Positions 52,056 to 60,759 of a stretch of DNA of 64,000 bases are shown in pieces. The first letter of the stretch is position 1. The number at the start of each line of letters is the position of its first letter. The notes beneath the pieces are model-generated. The model was not told the DNA's origin, searched no databases, and worked only from the letters and a program-made list of their open reading frames with translations. Both the position numbers and the translations under genes were made by a program. This DNA comes from Mycobacterium kyogaense (GTDB taxonomy: Bacteria; Actinomycetota; Actinomycetes; Mycobacteriales; Mycobacteriaceae), in the NCBI RefSeq assembly GCF_003254575.1, contig NZ_QJUA01000003.1, forward strand, positions 156,705 to 220,704, read 5' to 3'.

Positions 52056-52664
52056 TTAGACCGCGGGAAGACTTGTCCCCGTTGCTGATTCGGCATACTG
52101 CCGCATGAGACGCAGTGCCGTCGCACGATCCATCTCCGGATCGCGCGCCACGATGCGATAGCCGAGGTAGTCCTCCATCGCCATCAGCGTCATCGCGATG
52201 TCGACCGCCGGCACGGCGAGGGTGAACACTCCCACATCCGCCCCGGCGGCCAACAGATCTCGGTACAGACCGACCTGCCGGTGATAGATCCCCTGCACGT
52301 CGTGGCGCTGGTCGAGTTCGAATCCCGCCGCGAGCACCGCCCGCCAGATCGCCCGCCACTCGGCGTCCTCCGCCCCGGTCGGCAGGCCCGCCGCGATCGT
52401 CATCGCCAGCTGCTGTGTCAGATCGTCGGTCTGCTCCCCGAGCCGACGACGCTGCTCATAGAAGCGCACGTCCGAGCGCAGGGCCAGCTGGGAGAGCAGT
52501 TCGGTCATGTCCTTGAAGTAGTACCGCACGGCGTTCGTGGTCAGACCGAGTTCGGCGGCCACATCGGCGAGTTTGAGGGTGGCCAGATCGTGGCGTTCGA
52601 TCAGCGTGATCGCCGCGTCCATGATGTCGGCGCGCCGCTGCGCCTGGGTGTTCGGCCGTCCCAT
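52056..52664 (-). CDS. TetR-family regulator of the aminopeptidase/permease locus
   Basis: A 202-residue TetR repressor with the HTH in AQRRADIMDAAITLIERHDL followed by KLADVAAELGLTTNAVRYYF, and a helical effector domain. It starts at ATG 52664 and is divergent from the P1-family aminopeptidase gene with 109 bases between starts. A near-palindrome TTTTCC-N5-GGAAAA lies in that spacer close to the aminopeptidase start, suggesting repression of that operon. The ligand may be a beta-amino acid or peptide, judging only from the neighbouring genes. Confidence 0.88.
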   Translation of the reverse strand: MGRPNTQAQRRADIMDAAITLIERHDLATLKLADVAAELGLTTNAVRYYFKDMTELLSQLALRSDVRFYEQRRRLGEQTDDLTQQLAMTIAAGLPTGAEDAEWRAIWRAVLAAGFELDQRHDVQGIYHRQVGLYRDLLAAGADVGVFTLAVPAVDIAMTLMAMEDYLGYRIVARDPEMDRATALRLMRQYAESATGTSLPAV

Positions 52665-52742
52665 TTGCCCACCCTCTCTCCGGTGTCGTGAGATTGATTC
52701 TGCCTTTCCTGTTGCGTGATGCCCGACACGGGCGCATAGTTC

Positions 52743-52759
52743 TTTTCCAATTCGGAAAA
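52743..52759. promoter_or_regulatory. Candidate TetR operator before the aminopeptidase gene
   Basis: TTTTCC-AATTC-GGAAAA has perfect six-base arms around a five-base spacer and lies 14 bases upstream of the aminopeptidase start codon, overlapping the likely ribosome-binding and promoter zone. The adjacent divergent TetR gene is the candidate regulator. Confidence 0.5.
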
Positions 52760-52773
52760 CAACGGAGCGTGTC

Positions 52774-53874
52774 ATGAGGGCAAGAGACCTCGGCGTCGTC
52801 ATCGGCGACCACCCCACCGGCGCCCACAACGCCATCACCGACGTGCCGGGAGTGCGGGTCGGGCACGTCACCCTGAATGACGAGGGTCCTCCCGCGGTAC
52901 ACACCGGCGTCACCGTCGTCGTCCCGCACGACGACATCTGGACCGAGCCGGTCTTCGCCGGGGCCCACCGCCTCAACGGCAGCGGCGAGATGACGGGCCT
53001 CGAATGGATCCGCGAATCCGGCGAGCTGACCACCGCCATCGGGCTGACCAACACCCACAGCGTCGGCGTCGTGCGTGACGAGCTGGTCGCCGCGCAGGTG
53101 CGTGCCCGCGGGGACGGCGTCTACTGGTCACTGCCCGTGGTCGGCGAAACCTACGACGGGCTGCTCAACGACATCAACGGCTTCCACGTCCGGCCCGAAC
53201 ACGCCCGCGCCGCGCTCGAGAGCGCGTCGGCGCTGCCTCCCGCTGAGGGCAACGTGGGCGGCGGCACCGGAATGATCTGCCACGGCTTCAAGGGCGGCAT
53301 CGGCACGTCGTCGCGCGTCACCGACACCGCGACCGGGCGCTACACCGTCGGCGTACTCGTGCAGGCCAACCACGGCCGGCGAGAACGCCTGCGCATCAAC
53401 GGCGTCCACGTCGGCGAGATGATCGGCCCGACAACGGTGCCGCTGCCGGATCTGCCGCCGGGCTATGAACCAGGATCGGGATCGATCATCGTGATCGTCG
53501 CAACCGACGCGCCCCTGCTCCCCCACCAGTGCACCCGCCTGGCGCAGCGTGCAGCTCTGGCCGTGGGCCGGCTCGGCGGGACCGGCGAGCAGTACAGCGG
53601 AGACCTGATGCTGGCCTTCTCGACGGGTAACCGGGGCATCCCTGCGTATGCCTGGGACGAGGACGCCGGCACCGCCCGCCCGGAGATCGGTGTTCGCATG
53701 CTCGCGCCCCAGCTGATGACGCGGCTGTTCGATCTGACGATCGAGGCCACCGAGGAAGCCATCGTCAACGCGATGGTCGCCGCCACCACGATGACCGGCC
53801 GCCACGGCTTCACCGCTCACGCGATCGATCACGACCTGCTCCGTACCGCACTGTCCCCCGAGGAGACCCCGTGA
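52774..53874 (+). CDS. P1-family (DmpA/BapA-type) self-cleaving aminopeptidase
   Basis: A 366-residue Ntn-type hydrolase precursor. The family autocatalytically splits before a serine; here the site is in GYEPGSGSIIVIVATDAPLL (the Ser preceding IIVIVATDAPL). Upstream motifs are VPGVRVGHVTLND, TGVTVVVPHDD, AIGLTNTHSVGVVRDEL, VGETYDGLLNDINGFHV and GNVGGGTGMICHGFKGGIGT. P1 peptidases such as DmpA and BapA release N-terminal D- or beta-amino acids from short peptides. It overlaps the permease start by four bases (GTGA), so the peptidase and permease are coupled. No signal peptide, so it acts in the cytosol. Confidence 0.92.
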   Translation: MRARDLGVVIGDHPTGAHNAITDVPGVRVGHVTLNDEGPPAVHTGVTVVVPHDDIWTEPVFAGAHRLNGSGEMTGLEWIRESGELTTAIGLTNTHSVGVVRDELVAAQVRARGDGVYWSLPVVGETYDGLLNDINGFHVRPEHARAALESASALPPAEGNVGGGTGMICHGFKGGIGTSSRVTDTATGRYTVGVLVQANHGRRERLRINGVHVGEMIGPTTVPLPDLPPGYEPGSGSIIVIVATDAPLLPHQCTRLAQRAALAVGRLGGTGEQYSGDLMLAFSTGNRGIPAYAWDEDAGTARPEIGVRMLAPQLMTRLFDLTIEATEEAIVNAMVAATTMTGRHGFTAHAIDHDLLRTALSPEETP

Positions 53875-55277
53875 CCACCTCCACCACAGCCGAAACCCGG
53901 CGCCTCACAGGACAACTGGGCCCGGTCGGCATCGTCTTCATGGTCGTCGCCGCCGCGGCTCCGCTGACGGTGATCGGTGGCAACATGCCGCTGGCGATGG
54001 GCCTGGGTAACGGCGCCGGAGCGCCGGTCGGATTCGTGATCGCCGCGGCAGTGTTGCTGGTGTTCAGCATCGGGTTCGTGACGATGACACCCCACGTTCC
54101 CGAAGCGGGCGCGTTCTTCTCCTACGTCACAGTCGGCCTCGGCGAACGGATGGGCAAGGGCATCGCGGTGGTCGCTCTGATCGCCTACACCGCGATCCAG
54201 ATCGGCATCTACGGCTACATCGGCTGGGCCATCGCCGATACCGTCGCACACTATGACGGGCCCGAGATCCCCTGGCCGGTCTATTCGTTCGCGGTCCTGG
54301 CCGTCGTCGCCGTGCTCGGCTACCGGCACATCGAGCTCAGCGCGAAGGTCCTCGGCGTCGCACTCGCCCTCGAGATCGGCATCGTGGTGATCCTCGACGT
54401 CGTGATGGTCGCCAAGCCCGGGCCGGCCGGTATCACGTTCACCTCCTTCGCCCCGGCGACGTTCACCCAGGGCACCATCGGCATCGCGATCCTGTTCGCG
54501 CTCACCGGGTTCATCGGCTTCGAGGCCACCGCGGTGTTCCGGGACGAGGCGCGCGATCCCGAGCGGACGATCCCGCGCGCCACGTACGCCGCGGTCGTCA
54601 TCATCGGCGCGTTCTACGCGATCACCGTGTGGGCGTTCGTGGTGGCGCTCGGGCCCGATCAGGTGACCGGCGTGGCTCAGAAGACCCTCGACGGCGAAGG
54701 CAACATGCTGCTGGACACCACCGGCGACATGCTGGGCACCGTGGGCCGCGACATCGTCAACGTGCTGCTGCTGAGCAGCCTCTTCGCGTGTGTGCTGTCC
54801 TTCCACAACGTGATCGCCCGGTACCAGTTCGTGCTGGCCGGAAAGGGGCTGCTCCCGGCGCGACTGGCCACCGTGCACGGCGACCATGCGTCCCCGTCGT
54901 TCTCGTCGCTCGTCCAGACCGCGACGGCGGCGATCATCGTCGGTGTTCTCGCGCTGCTCGGTATCGACCCACTGGTCGGCGTCTTCGGTTCGATGGCCGG
55001 CGTCGCGACCGTCGGGATGGTGCTGCTGATGCTGACCACGTCGATCGCGGTGCTGGTGTTCTTCCTGCGCAACCGCGACCGCGGCGGGCTCTGGGCCACC
55101 CGGATCGCGCCCGTGCTCGCCGTGCTCGGTCTGCTGGCGAGCCTGTGGCTGGTGCTGTCGAACTTCACGCTGGTGACCGGGGGCAGCGTCACCCTCAGCA
55201 CGGTGCTGGCCGCGATCCCGTTCGTCGGCCTGGCGGTCGGCTTCCTGGTATGGCGGCCATCGCGATCACTGGTGTGA
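53871..55277 (+). CDS. APC-superfamily amino acid permease
   Basis: A 468-residue transporter with about 12 membrane helices. The first helix carries VGIVFMVVAAAAPLTVIGGN, and FALTGFIGFEATAVFRDEAR is the conserved helix 6 segment of amino acid/polyamine/organocation transporters. It is coupled to the DmpA-type peptidase by a GTGA overlap and is convergent with the PucR gene, overlapping its end by 12 bases. The context suggests import of beta-amino acids or small peptides; the family allows other cationic or neutral amino acids. Confidence 0.9.
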   Translation: MTTSTTAETRRLTGQLGPVGIVFMVVAAAAPLTVIGGNMPLAMGLGNGAGAPVGFVIAAAVLLVFSIGFVTMTPHVPEAGAFFSYVTVGLGERMGKGIAVVALIAYTAIQIGIYGYIGWAIADTVAHYDGPEIPWPVYSFAVLAVVAVLGYRHIELSAKVLGVALALEIGIVVILDVVMVAKPGPAGITFTSFAPATFTQGTIGIAILFALTGFIGFEATAVFRDEARDPERTIPRATYAAVVIIGAFYAITVWAFVVALGPDQVTGVAQKTLDGEGNMLLDTTGDMLGTVGRDIVNVLLLSSLFACVLSFHNVIARYQFVLAGKGLLPARLATVHGDHASPSFSSLVQTATAAIIVGVLALLGIDPLVGVFGSMAGVATVGMVLLMLTTSIAVLVFFLRNRDRGGLWATRIAPVLAVLGLLASLWLVLSNFTLVTGGSVTLSTVLAAIPFVGLAVGFLVWRPSRSLV

Positions 55278-56864
55278 TGCGGCGGCCCCGTCGACGATCA
55301 TCAGCGCGACATGCAGTGACGTCATCGATTCCCCGTCGTCGAGGTCGACCCCCAGCGCATCACGGATGACGGACAGCCGCTTGTAGAGGGCGGGTCTGCT
55401 CATGTGCAGTCGCCCCGCGAGCGCCGCCTTGTTACCCGCCAATCGTAGGTACTCGCGCAGCACGGTCAGGTCGGGCGGCGAACCTGCAGGCTCGCCGGAG
55501 AGCAGCGTCCTCAGTTCGGTCTCGGCGAACTGCTGCACACGACGATCGTCCCGCAGCAGCGACAGCAGGCCCCGCAGCCGGACGTCGGCGGCCCGGAAGT
55601 ACGGACGGTCCCGATCTCCCTGCGCCAGCGCCACTTCGGCGATGTGCGCCGCCTCGGCCAGACCGGACACGGCGTCGGCGATCTGTTCGACCGGCGGCCC
55701 CAGCGCGAGCACCGAGACCGGCGCACCGTCGACTCGTCGCACCTGCACCCGGAGGCGGGCTCCCAGAGTCGCCAGTGCCGTGTCGACGTTCCGAGAGTCT
55801 TTGAGCGCCACTATCATCGCGACTTCGGAGTCGCCACGTAGGGAGAACAATCCGGTGTGGCCGGCAGCGTTGACGGTGTGGGCGACGGCGTCGAGGAACG
55901 CGATGCCGCGCCGGTGGCCGGCAACGGGATCCGATGACGGCGACGGCCGTTCGGCGCGCACCGTCGCCGGGAGGTACTGAGCGGCACGCCGCAGACCCAA
56001 CGCCTGGGCCCGCGCGGACAGTTCGCGCTCATCGGTGAGACGACCACGCAGGACGTCGTCGATCAGGCCGCTCTGCGCCTGGTGCTGCAGCCCCGTCCGG
56101 TCCTGCTCGATCATCCGGTGCATGGCCAGCGCGGCCGCGGCCCGCTCGAGCACCATCTTGGCGCGGTGCTCGTCTGCCGGTGCGCGGGGCACCACCAGCC
56201 GGCCCCACTGCTGGGCGCGTGGCCCCACCCCGGTGACCGCCCACGGCTCGGCGTGTTCTGTGCGTCCGGGGCTGCGGCGCGAGCGGCGCTCCCAGTTGTC
56301 GAGCAGATCGGCAGGAATCCCCGCCGACATCGCAATGGCCTGGTGGGAAAGGTCTTCCAGCACAACGGGCTCGCCGAGAATGTGAGCAGCCGCGTCGACG
56401 ATCCCACTCAGCGAGGCACGTTTCATCGAGAGTTCGGTGAAGGTTTCGTGCACGCGGCGATCAAAGGCCACCTCGTCGTACTGTTCGGCCACGATGCGGC
56501 GGTGCACCGCTTCGGTGATCTCGACGAATCGGACCGTGCGGTGCAGGACGACCAGGGCCAGCGTGAGTTCCTCGGCGATGGCGCCGACACCGGCCGGCAG
56601 AGCGGGCACCTGAGTGCCCACCTCCACGATGACGCCGAGCGCACCGGCGTCAGCGAGGCCGCGCAGGTACTTTCGCGGATGGCGGGCGAGCGCCTTGCCG
56701 GTGGTCAGCACCAGCTCACCGCCCTGGAGCAGACTGGACAGATCGGCGAGGTCACTGCCGTGCACCCACCGGATGGTTTCCGTCCACCGCCGATCGCTGA
56801 GCACCTCGGGGGCGCCCTGCTGCACCGCGGGCAGAGCGATCACCTCACCCACTGTCAACGGCAT
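55266..56864 (-). CDS. PucR-family transcriptional regulator
   Basis: A 532-residue regulator with the PucR domain order. An N-terminal ligand-binding domain has PLTVGEVIALPAVQQGAPEV, WVHGSDLADLSSLLQGGELV and VVLHRTVRFVEITEAVHRRI. A central GGDEF-like region follows around residues 290-430, and a C-terminal HTH_30 domain (LREYLRLAGNKAALAGRLHM, SRPALYKRLSVIRDALGVDL) binds DNA. Relatives activate genes for purine, GABA or other amine catabolism. ATG 56864 is divergent from the semialdehyde dehydrogenase, and the TTGACAG motifs between them are probable binding sites. Confidence 0.92.
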   Translation of the reverse strand: MPLTVGEVIALPAVQQGAPEVLSDRRWTETIRWVHGSDLADLSSLLQGGELVLTTGKALARHPRKYLRGLADAGALGVIVEVGTQVPALPAGVGAIAEELTLALVVLHRTVRFVEITEAVHRRIVAEQYDEVAFDRRVHETFTELSMKRASLSGIVDAAAHILGEPVVLEDLSHQAIAMSAGIPADLLDNWERRSRRSPGRTEHAEPWAVTGVGPRAQQWGRLVVPRAPADEHRAKMVLERAAAALAMHRMIEQDRTGLQHQAQSGLIDDVLRGRLTDERELSARAQALGLRRAAQYLPATVRAERPSPSSDPVAGHRRGIAFLDAVAHTVNAAGHTGLFSLRGDSEVAMIVALKDSRNVDTALATLGARLRVQVRRVDGAPVSVLALGPPVEQIADAVSGLAEAAHIAEVALAQGDRDRPYFRAADVRLRGLLSLLRDDRRVQQFAETELRTLLSGEPAGSPPDLTVLREYLRLAGNKAALAGRLHMSRPALYKRLSVIRDALGVDLDDGESMTSLHVALMIVDGAAASHQ

Positions 56865-56903
56865 TGACAGAGTGTATTCCTGCGGGGCGATTCGTTGACA
56901 GTG
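56850..56903. promoter_or_regulatory. Three TTGACAG-type motifs, candidate PucR binding sites
   Basis: CACTGTCAA (56850-56858, inverted), TTGACAGAG (56864-56872) and TTGACAGTG (56895-56903) occur around the pucR start and divergent promoter. The two direct copies extend to TTGACAGAGTGTAT and TTGACAGTGTGTAT with a 31-base period, about three helical turns. The inverted copy lies inside the first codons of pucR, so autoregulation is possible. Confidence 0.6.
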
Positions 56904-56945
56904 TGTATCGACACCGGCGGGTTCGCGCGCGAGAGACTTCTAGGT

Positions 56946-58436
56946 ATGGCTGCTCAGATTTCGCATTGGGTCAACGGTGAGGTGTTCGAGGGTTCGTCCG
57001 GTGCGTCCGCGCCGGTGACGAATCCGGCGACGGGTGAGGTGACGGGTCAGGTCGCGTTGGCCTCGGTCGAGGACGCCCGCGCGGTCATCGACGCCGCGGC
57101 TGCGGCGTTCCCCGCCTGGCGCGACACCTCGCTCGCCAAGCGCACGCAGGTACTGTTCCGGTTCCGCGAACTGCTCAACGAGCGCAAAGGTGAACTCGCC
57201 GAGATCATCACCAGCGAACACGGCAAAGTCGTCTCCGACGCGCTGGGTGAAGTCGCCCGCGGCCAGGAAGTCGTCGAGTTCGCCTGCGGCATCCCCCACC
57301 TGCTCAAAGGCGGGTTCACCGAAAATGCCTCCACCAACATCGACGTGCACTCCATCCGCCAACCCCTGGGCCCGGTCGGCATCATCTCCCCCTTCAACTT
57401 CCCCGCCATGGTCCCGATGTGGTTCTTCCCCCTGGCCATCGCCTGCGGCAACACCGTCGTACTCAAACCCTCAGAAAAAGATCCGTCAGCCGCGCTGTGG
57501 CTAGCCGCGCTGTGGGCCGAAGCCGGCCTACCCGCCGGGGTGTTCAACGTCCTCCACGGCGACAAGACCGCCGTCGACGAACTACTCACCAACCCCAAGA
57601 TCAAGAGCGTCTCGTTCGTCGGCTCCACCCCGATCGCCCAGTACGTCTACGCCACCGGCACCGCCGCGGGCAAGCGCGTCCAAGCCCTCGGCGGCGCGAA
57701 GAACCACGCCGTGATCCTCCCCGACGCCGATCTCGACCTGGCCGCCGACGCCATGGTCAACGCCGGCTTCGGCTCCGCCGGCGAACGCTGCATGGCCATC
57801 TCCGCATGCGTCGCGGTCGGCCCGATCGCCGACGACCTGGTCGCCAAAATCGCCGAGCGCGCCGCCACCATCAGAACCGGTGACGGCACCAAAGACTCCG
57901 ACATGGGCCCCCTGGTCACCCAAGCCCACCGCGACAAAGTCGCCTCCTACATCGACGCCGGCGAAAGCGCCGGAGCCAAAGTCGTTCTCGACGGCCGCAC
58001 CGTGGACGCCGACGGCGGACAAGACGGGTTCTGGCTCGGCCCGACCCTGCTCGACAACGTCACCCCCGACATGAGCGTCTACACCGACGAGATCTTCGGC
58101 CCCGTGCTGTCGGTCGTGCGCGTCGACACCTACGACCAGGCCCTCGAGCTGATCAACACCAACCCCTACGGCAACGGCACCGCGATCTTCACCAACGACG
58201 GCGGCGCCGCCCGCCGCTTCCAAAACGAAGTCGAAGTCGGCATGGTCGGCATCAACGTGCCGATCCCGGTCCCCATGGCCTACTACAGCTTCGGCGGCTG
58301 GAAAGCCTCCCTGTTCGGCGACAGCCACGCCCACGGCCTCGACGGCGTCCACTTCTTCACCCGCCAAAAAGCCATCACCACCCGCTGGCTCGACCCCTCC
58401 CACGGCGGCATCAACCTCGGCTTCCCCACCAACTGA
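56946..58436 (+). CDS. mmsA: CoA-acylating methylmalonate/malonate-semialdehyde dehydrogenase
   Basis: A 496-residue aldehyde dehydrogenase of the MmsA type, which converts (methyl)malonate semialdehyde, NAD and CoA to acetyl- or propionyl-CoA plus CO2. It shows ISHWVNGEVFEGSSGASAPV, IISPFNFPAMVPMWFFPLAI, SVSFVGSTPIAQYVYATGTA, the catalytic cysteine in GSAGERCMAISACVAVG, and MVGINVPIPVPMAYYSFGGW with the family-typical PVPMAYYSFGG. ATG 56946 starts the conserved protein. It is followed 13 bases later by the aminotransferase. Divergence from pucR places it under that regulator. The codon use is notably C-rich. Confidence 0.93.
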   Translation: MAAQISHWVNGEVFEGSSGASAPVTNPATGEVTGQVALASVEDARAVIDAAAAAFPAWRDTSLAKRTQVLFRFRELLNERKGELAEIITSEHGKVVSDALGEVARGQEVVEFACGIPHLLKGGFTENASTNIDVHSIRQPLGPVGIISPFNFPAMVPMWFFPLAIACGNTVVLKPSEKDPSAALWLAALWAEAGLPAGVFNVLHGDKTAVDELLTNPKIKSVSFVGSTPIAQYVYATGTAAGKRVQALGGAKNHAVILPDADLDLAADAMVNAGFGSAGERCMAISACVAVGPIADDLVAKIAERAATIRTGDGTKDSDMGPLVTQAHRDKVASYIDAGESAGAKVVLDGRTVDADGGQDGFWLGPTLLDNVTPDMSVYTDEIFGPVLSVVRVDTYDQALELINTNPYGNGTAIFTNDGGAARRFQNEVEVGMVGINVPIPVPMAYYSFGGWKASLFGDSHAHGLDGVHFFTRQKAITTRWLDPSHGGINLGFPTN

Positions 58437-58449
58437 GCGAGAGAACAGC

Positions 58450-59829
58450 ATGACGTCAACAATGAGCGCCCTGCCCACCGGCGAAGACCTCGACACCGCG
58501 ATCGCGCGCGGGCAGCGTGCCTATGACCTGGACCGCCAGCACGTCTTCCACTCGTGGTCGGCGCAGGCGCAGATCACGCCGATGACCGTGCTCGCGGCGC
58601 AGGGTTCCTACGTGTGGGACGGCGAGGGCAACCGGCTGCTCGACTTCTCCTCACAGTTGGTGAACACCAACATCGGCCATCAGCACCCGAAAGTCGTTGC
58701 GGCCATTGCCGAGCAGGCGGCCAAGCTGTGCACGATCGCACCTCAGCACGTCAACGATGCGCGTTCCGAAGCTGCCCGGCTGGTCGCCGAGCGCACTCCG
58801 GGCGACTTGAACCGGATCTTCTTCACCAACGGCGGCGCCGACGCCGTCGAGCACGCGGTCCGCATGGCCCGCCTGCACACCGGTCGCTACAAGGTGCTCT
58901 CGCGCTACCGCTCGTACCACGGCGGCACCGAGACCGCGATCAACCTGACCGGCGACCCGCGCCGCTGGCCCAACGACCACGGCAACGCCGGAATCGTCCA
59001 CCTCAATGGGCCGTTCCTGTACCGCTCGGCGTTCCACGCAGAGACCGAGGAGCAGGAGACGCAGCGTGCGCTCGAGCACCTCGATCGTCTGGTGCAGATG
59101 GAGGGCCCGTCCACGATCGCCGCGATCATCCTGGAGTCGGTGCCGGGCACCGCGGGCATCATGGTGCCCCCGCCGGGATACCTGGCCGGTGTCCGTGAGA
59201 TCTGCGACCGCCACGGCATCGTGTTCATCGCCGACGAGGTGATGGCCGGCTTCGGCCGGACCGGACGCTGGTTCGCGATCGACAACTTCGACGTCGTCCC
59301 CGATCTGATCACCTTCGCCAAAGGCGTGACGTCGGGCTATGTTCCGCTCGGCGGCGTGGCGATCAACGATGCGATCTACACGACGTTCGCCGACCGCGCA
59401 TACCCCGGCGGACTGACCTACTCGGGGCATCCGCTCGCGACTGCCTGCGCTGTCGCGACCATCACCGCGATGGAGGACGAGGGCATGGTCGGCAACGCGG
59501 CCCGCATCGGCGCCGACGTGCTGGGGCCGGGCCTGCGGGAGCTGGCCGCTCGGCACCGCAGTGTCGGCGAGGTCCGCGGCCTCGGGGTGTTCTGGGCGAT
59601 CGAGTTGGTGGCCGACCAGCAGACGCGCGAACCGCTGGCCCCCTACGGCGGTTCCAGCCCGGCGATGAACGCCGTGATCGCGGCGTGCAAGTCCGGCGGG
59701 TTGCTGCCGTTCGCGAATTTCAACCGCATCCATGCGGTGCCGCCGTGCAACGTGACCGACGACGAGGTCACCGAGGGGCTGCGCATCCTCGACGCCGCGC
59801 TGGACGTCGCCGACGAACACGCGCGCTGA
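58450..59829 (+). CDS. Class III aminotransferase (beta-alanine/omega-amino acid type)
   Basis: A 459-residue PLP-dependent fold-type I aminotransferase. Motifs are YVWDGEGNRLLDFSSQLVNT, FFTNGGADAVEHAVRMARLH, YRSYHGGTETAINLTGD, GIVFIADEVMAGFGRTGRWF (PLP-binding Asp) and DLITFAKGVTSGYVPLGGVA with the Schiff-base lysine in FAKGVTSGY. The family includes beta-alanine-pyruvate and omega-amino acid transaminases. In the pathway suggested here it would convert beta-alanine or 3-aminoisobutyrate to the semialdehyde that MmsA consumes. It starts at ATG 58450, 13 bases after mmsA. Confidence 0.93.
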   Translation: MTSTMSALPTGEDLDTAIARGQRAYDLDRQHVFHSWSAQAQITPMTVLAAQGSYVWDGEGNRLLDFSSQLVNTNIGHQHPKVVAAIAEQAAKLCTIAPQHVNDARSEAARLVAERTPGDLNRIFFTNGGADAVEHAVRMARLHTGRYKVLSRYRSYHGGTETAINLTGDPRRWPNDHGNAGIVHLNGPFLYRSAFHAETEEQETQRALEHLDRLVQMEGPSTIAAIILESVPGTAGIMVPPPGYLAGVREICDRHGIVFIADEVMAGFGRTGRWFAIDNFDVVPDLITFAKGVTSGYVPLGGVAINDAIYTTFADRAYPGGLTYSGHPLATACAVATITAMEDEGMVGNAARIGADVLGPGLRELAARHRSVGEVRGLGVFWAIELVADQQTREPLAPYGGSSPAMNAVIAACKSGGLLPFANFNRIHAVPPCNVTDDEVTEGLRILDAALDVADEHAR

Positions 59830-59838
59830 GCTGGCGCC

Positions 59839-60672
59839 TCACACCGACGGGGCGAGCACGCCGAGCAGTTGCAGCTTTTCGTGACTCTCGGTGCCGGGCT
59901 CGGCGGTGTAGACCAGAAGCGCGTGTGACTGAACCGGATCGAGCAGCACCTGACAGTTCAGCTCGAGCCGACCGAGCTCGGCGTGCTGGTACCGCTTGAC
60001 CTCGCGCGGTCGGATGCCGACCACGTGTTCGCGCCAGAGCGCGCGGAATTCGTCGCTGCGCACCGAGAGCAGGTCGGCGAGCTGCGCGGCCCGGGAACCG
60101 GGCCCGCGCAGGCCCAGCACTTCTCGCAGGCCGGAAACGTACATGCGCGAATAGAATTCGTGATCCTCGGGCGGGTGGAGGGCCCGTGCGGCCGGATCGG
60201 TGAACCAGCGGTAGCCGATGCTGCGCGCGGGACCGGTGTGACGGGTCAGGTCGCCGACCAGAGCGACGCCGAGCCTGGTCTGGCGCAGGGTCTCCCCCAA
60301 TTCGGTGACGATCTCGGCGGGCGTATCGGTCAGCCGATCGAGGATGCGCAACATGCCCGGGCTGATGTGCTCGCCGCCGGCCTCACGCGCCGGCGGCTCA
60401 TGGCCGGCCAACCGGAACAGGTGGTCGCGCTCGTCCCGGGACAGATGAAGCCCCTGAGCTATCGACGCGATCATCTGTTCTGACGGCTGCGGCCCTCGCC
60501 CCTGCTCCAATCGGGAGTAGTAGTCGGTCGACATGTGGCACAGGGCAGCGACTTCTTCCCGGCGCAGACCTGTGGTTCGACGACGTTGCCCGCGCGGCAT
60601 TCCCACGTCCTCGGGTTGCAGCACGCCCCGGCGGCGGACCAGGAAGTCGGCCAGCGCCGAGCGATCGATCAT
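59839..60672 (-). CDS. XRE-family HTH regulator with MmyB-like ligand domain
   Basis: A 277-residue regulator. The N-terminal XRE helix-turn-helix is TTGLRREEVAALCHMSTDYY followed by SRLEQGRGPQPSEQMI, and the rest is the MmyB-like domain (IGYRWFTDPAARALHPPEDH, LREVLGLRGPGSRAAQLADL, LLVYTAEPGTESHEKLQLLG) thought to bind fatty acids or other ligands. ATG 60672 is preferred to ATG 60681 because GGGGAGA sits at better spacing. It is divergent from an SDR gene, sharing a perfect palindrome at 60702. Such regulators in mycobacteria typically control the neighbouring dehydrogenase. Confidence 0.9.
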   Translation of the reverse strand: MIDRSALADFLVRRRGVLQPEDVGMPRGQRRRTTGLRREEVAALCHMSTDYYSRLEQGRGPQPSEQMIASIAQGLHLSRDERDHLFRLAGHEPPAREAGGEHISPGMLRILDRLTDTPAEIVTELGETLRQTRLGVALVGDLTRHTGPARSIGYRWFTDPAARALHPPEDHEFYSRMYVSGLREVLGLRGPGSRAAQLADLLSVRSDEFRALWREHVVGIRPREVKRYQHAELGRLELNCQVLLDPVQSHALLVYTAEPGTESHEKLQLLGVLAPSV

Positions 60673-60701
60673 GGAAGACATTCTCCCCGCCGTGGTGGTG
60701 C

Positions 60702-60732
60702 CGTAGCCACGGATCGTTGATCCGTGGCTACG
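60702..60732. promoter_or_regulatory. Perfect palindrome, operator of the XRE/SDR divergent pair
   Basis: Arms CGTAGCCACGGATC (60702-60715) and GATCCGTGGCTACG (60719-60732) are identical inverted copies with a three-base centre. The element lies 30 bases upstream of the XRE start and 28 bases upstream of the SDR start, placing it over both promoters. Confidence 0.85.
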
Positions 60733-60759
60733 CCCGTCGCGCTCGGGCAGCCTCGTCAC

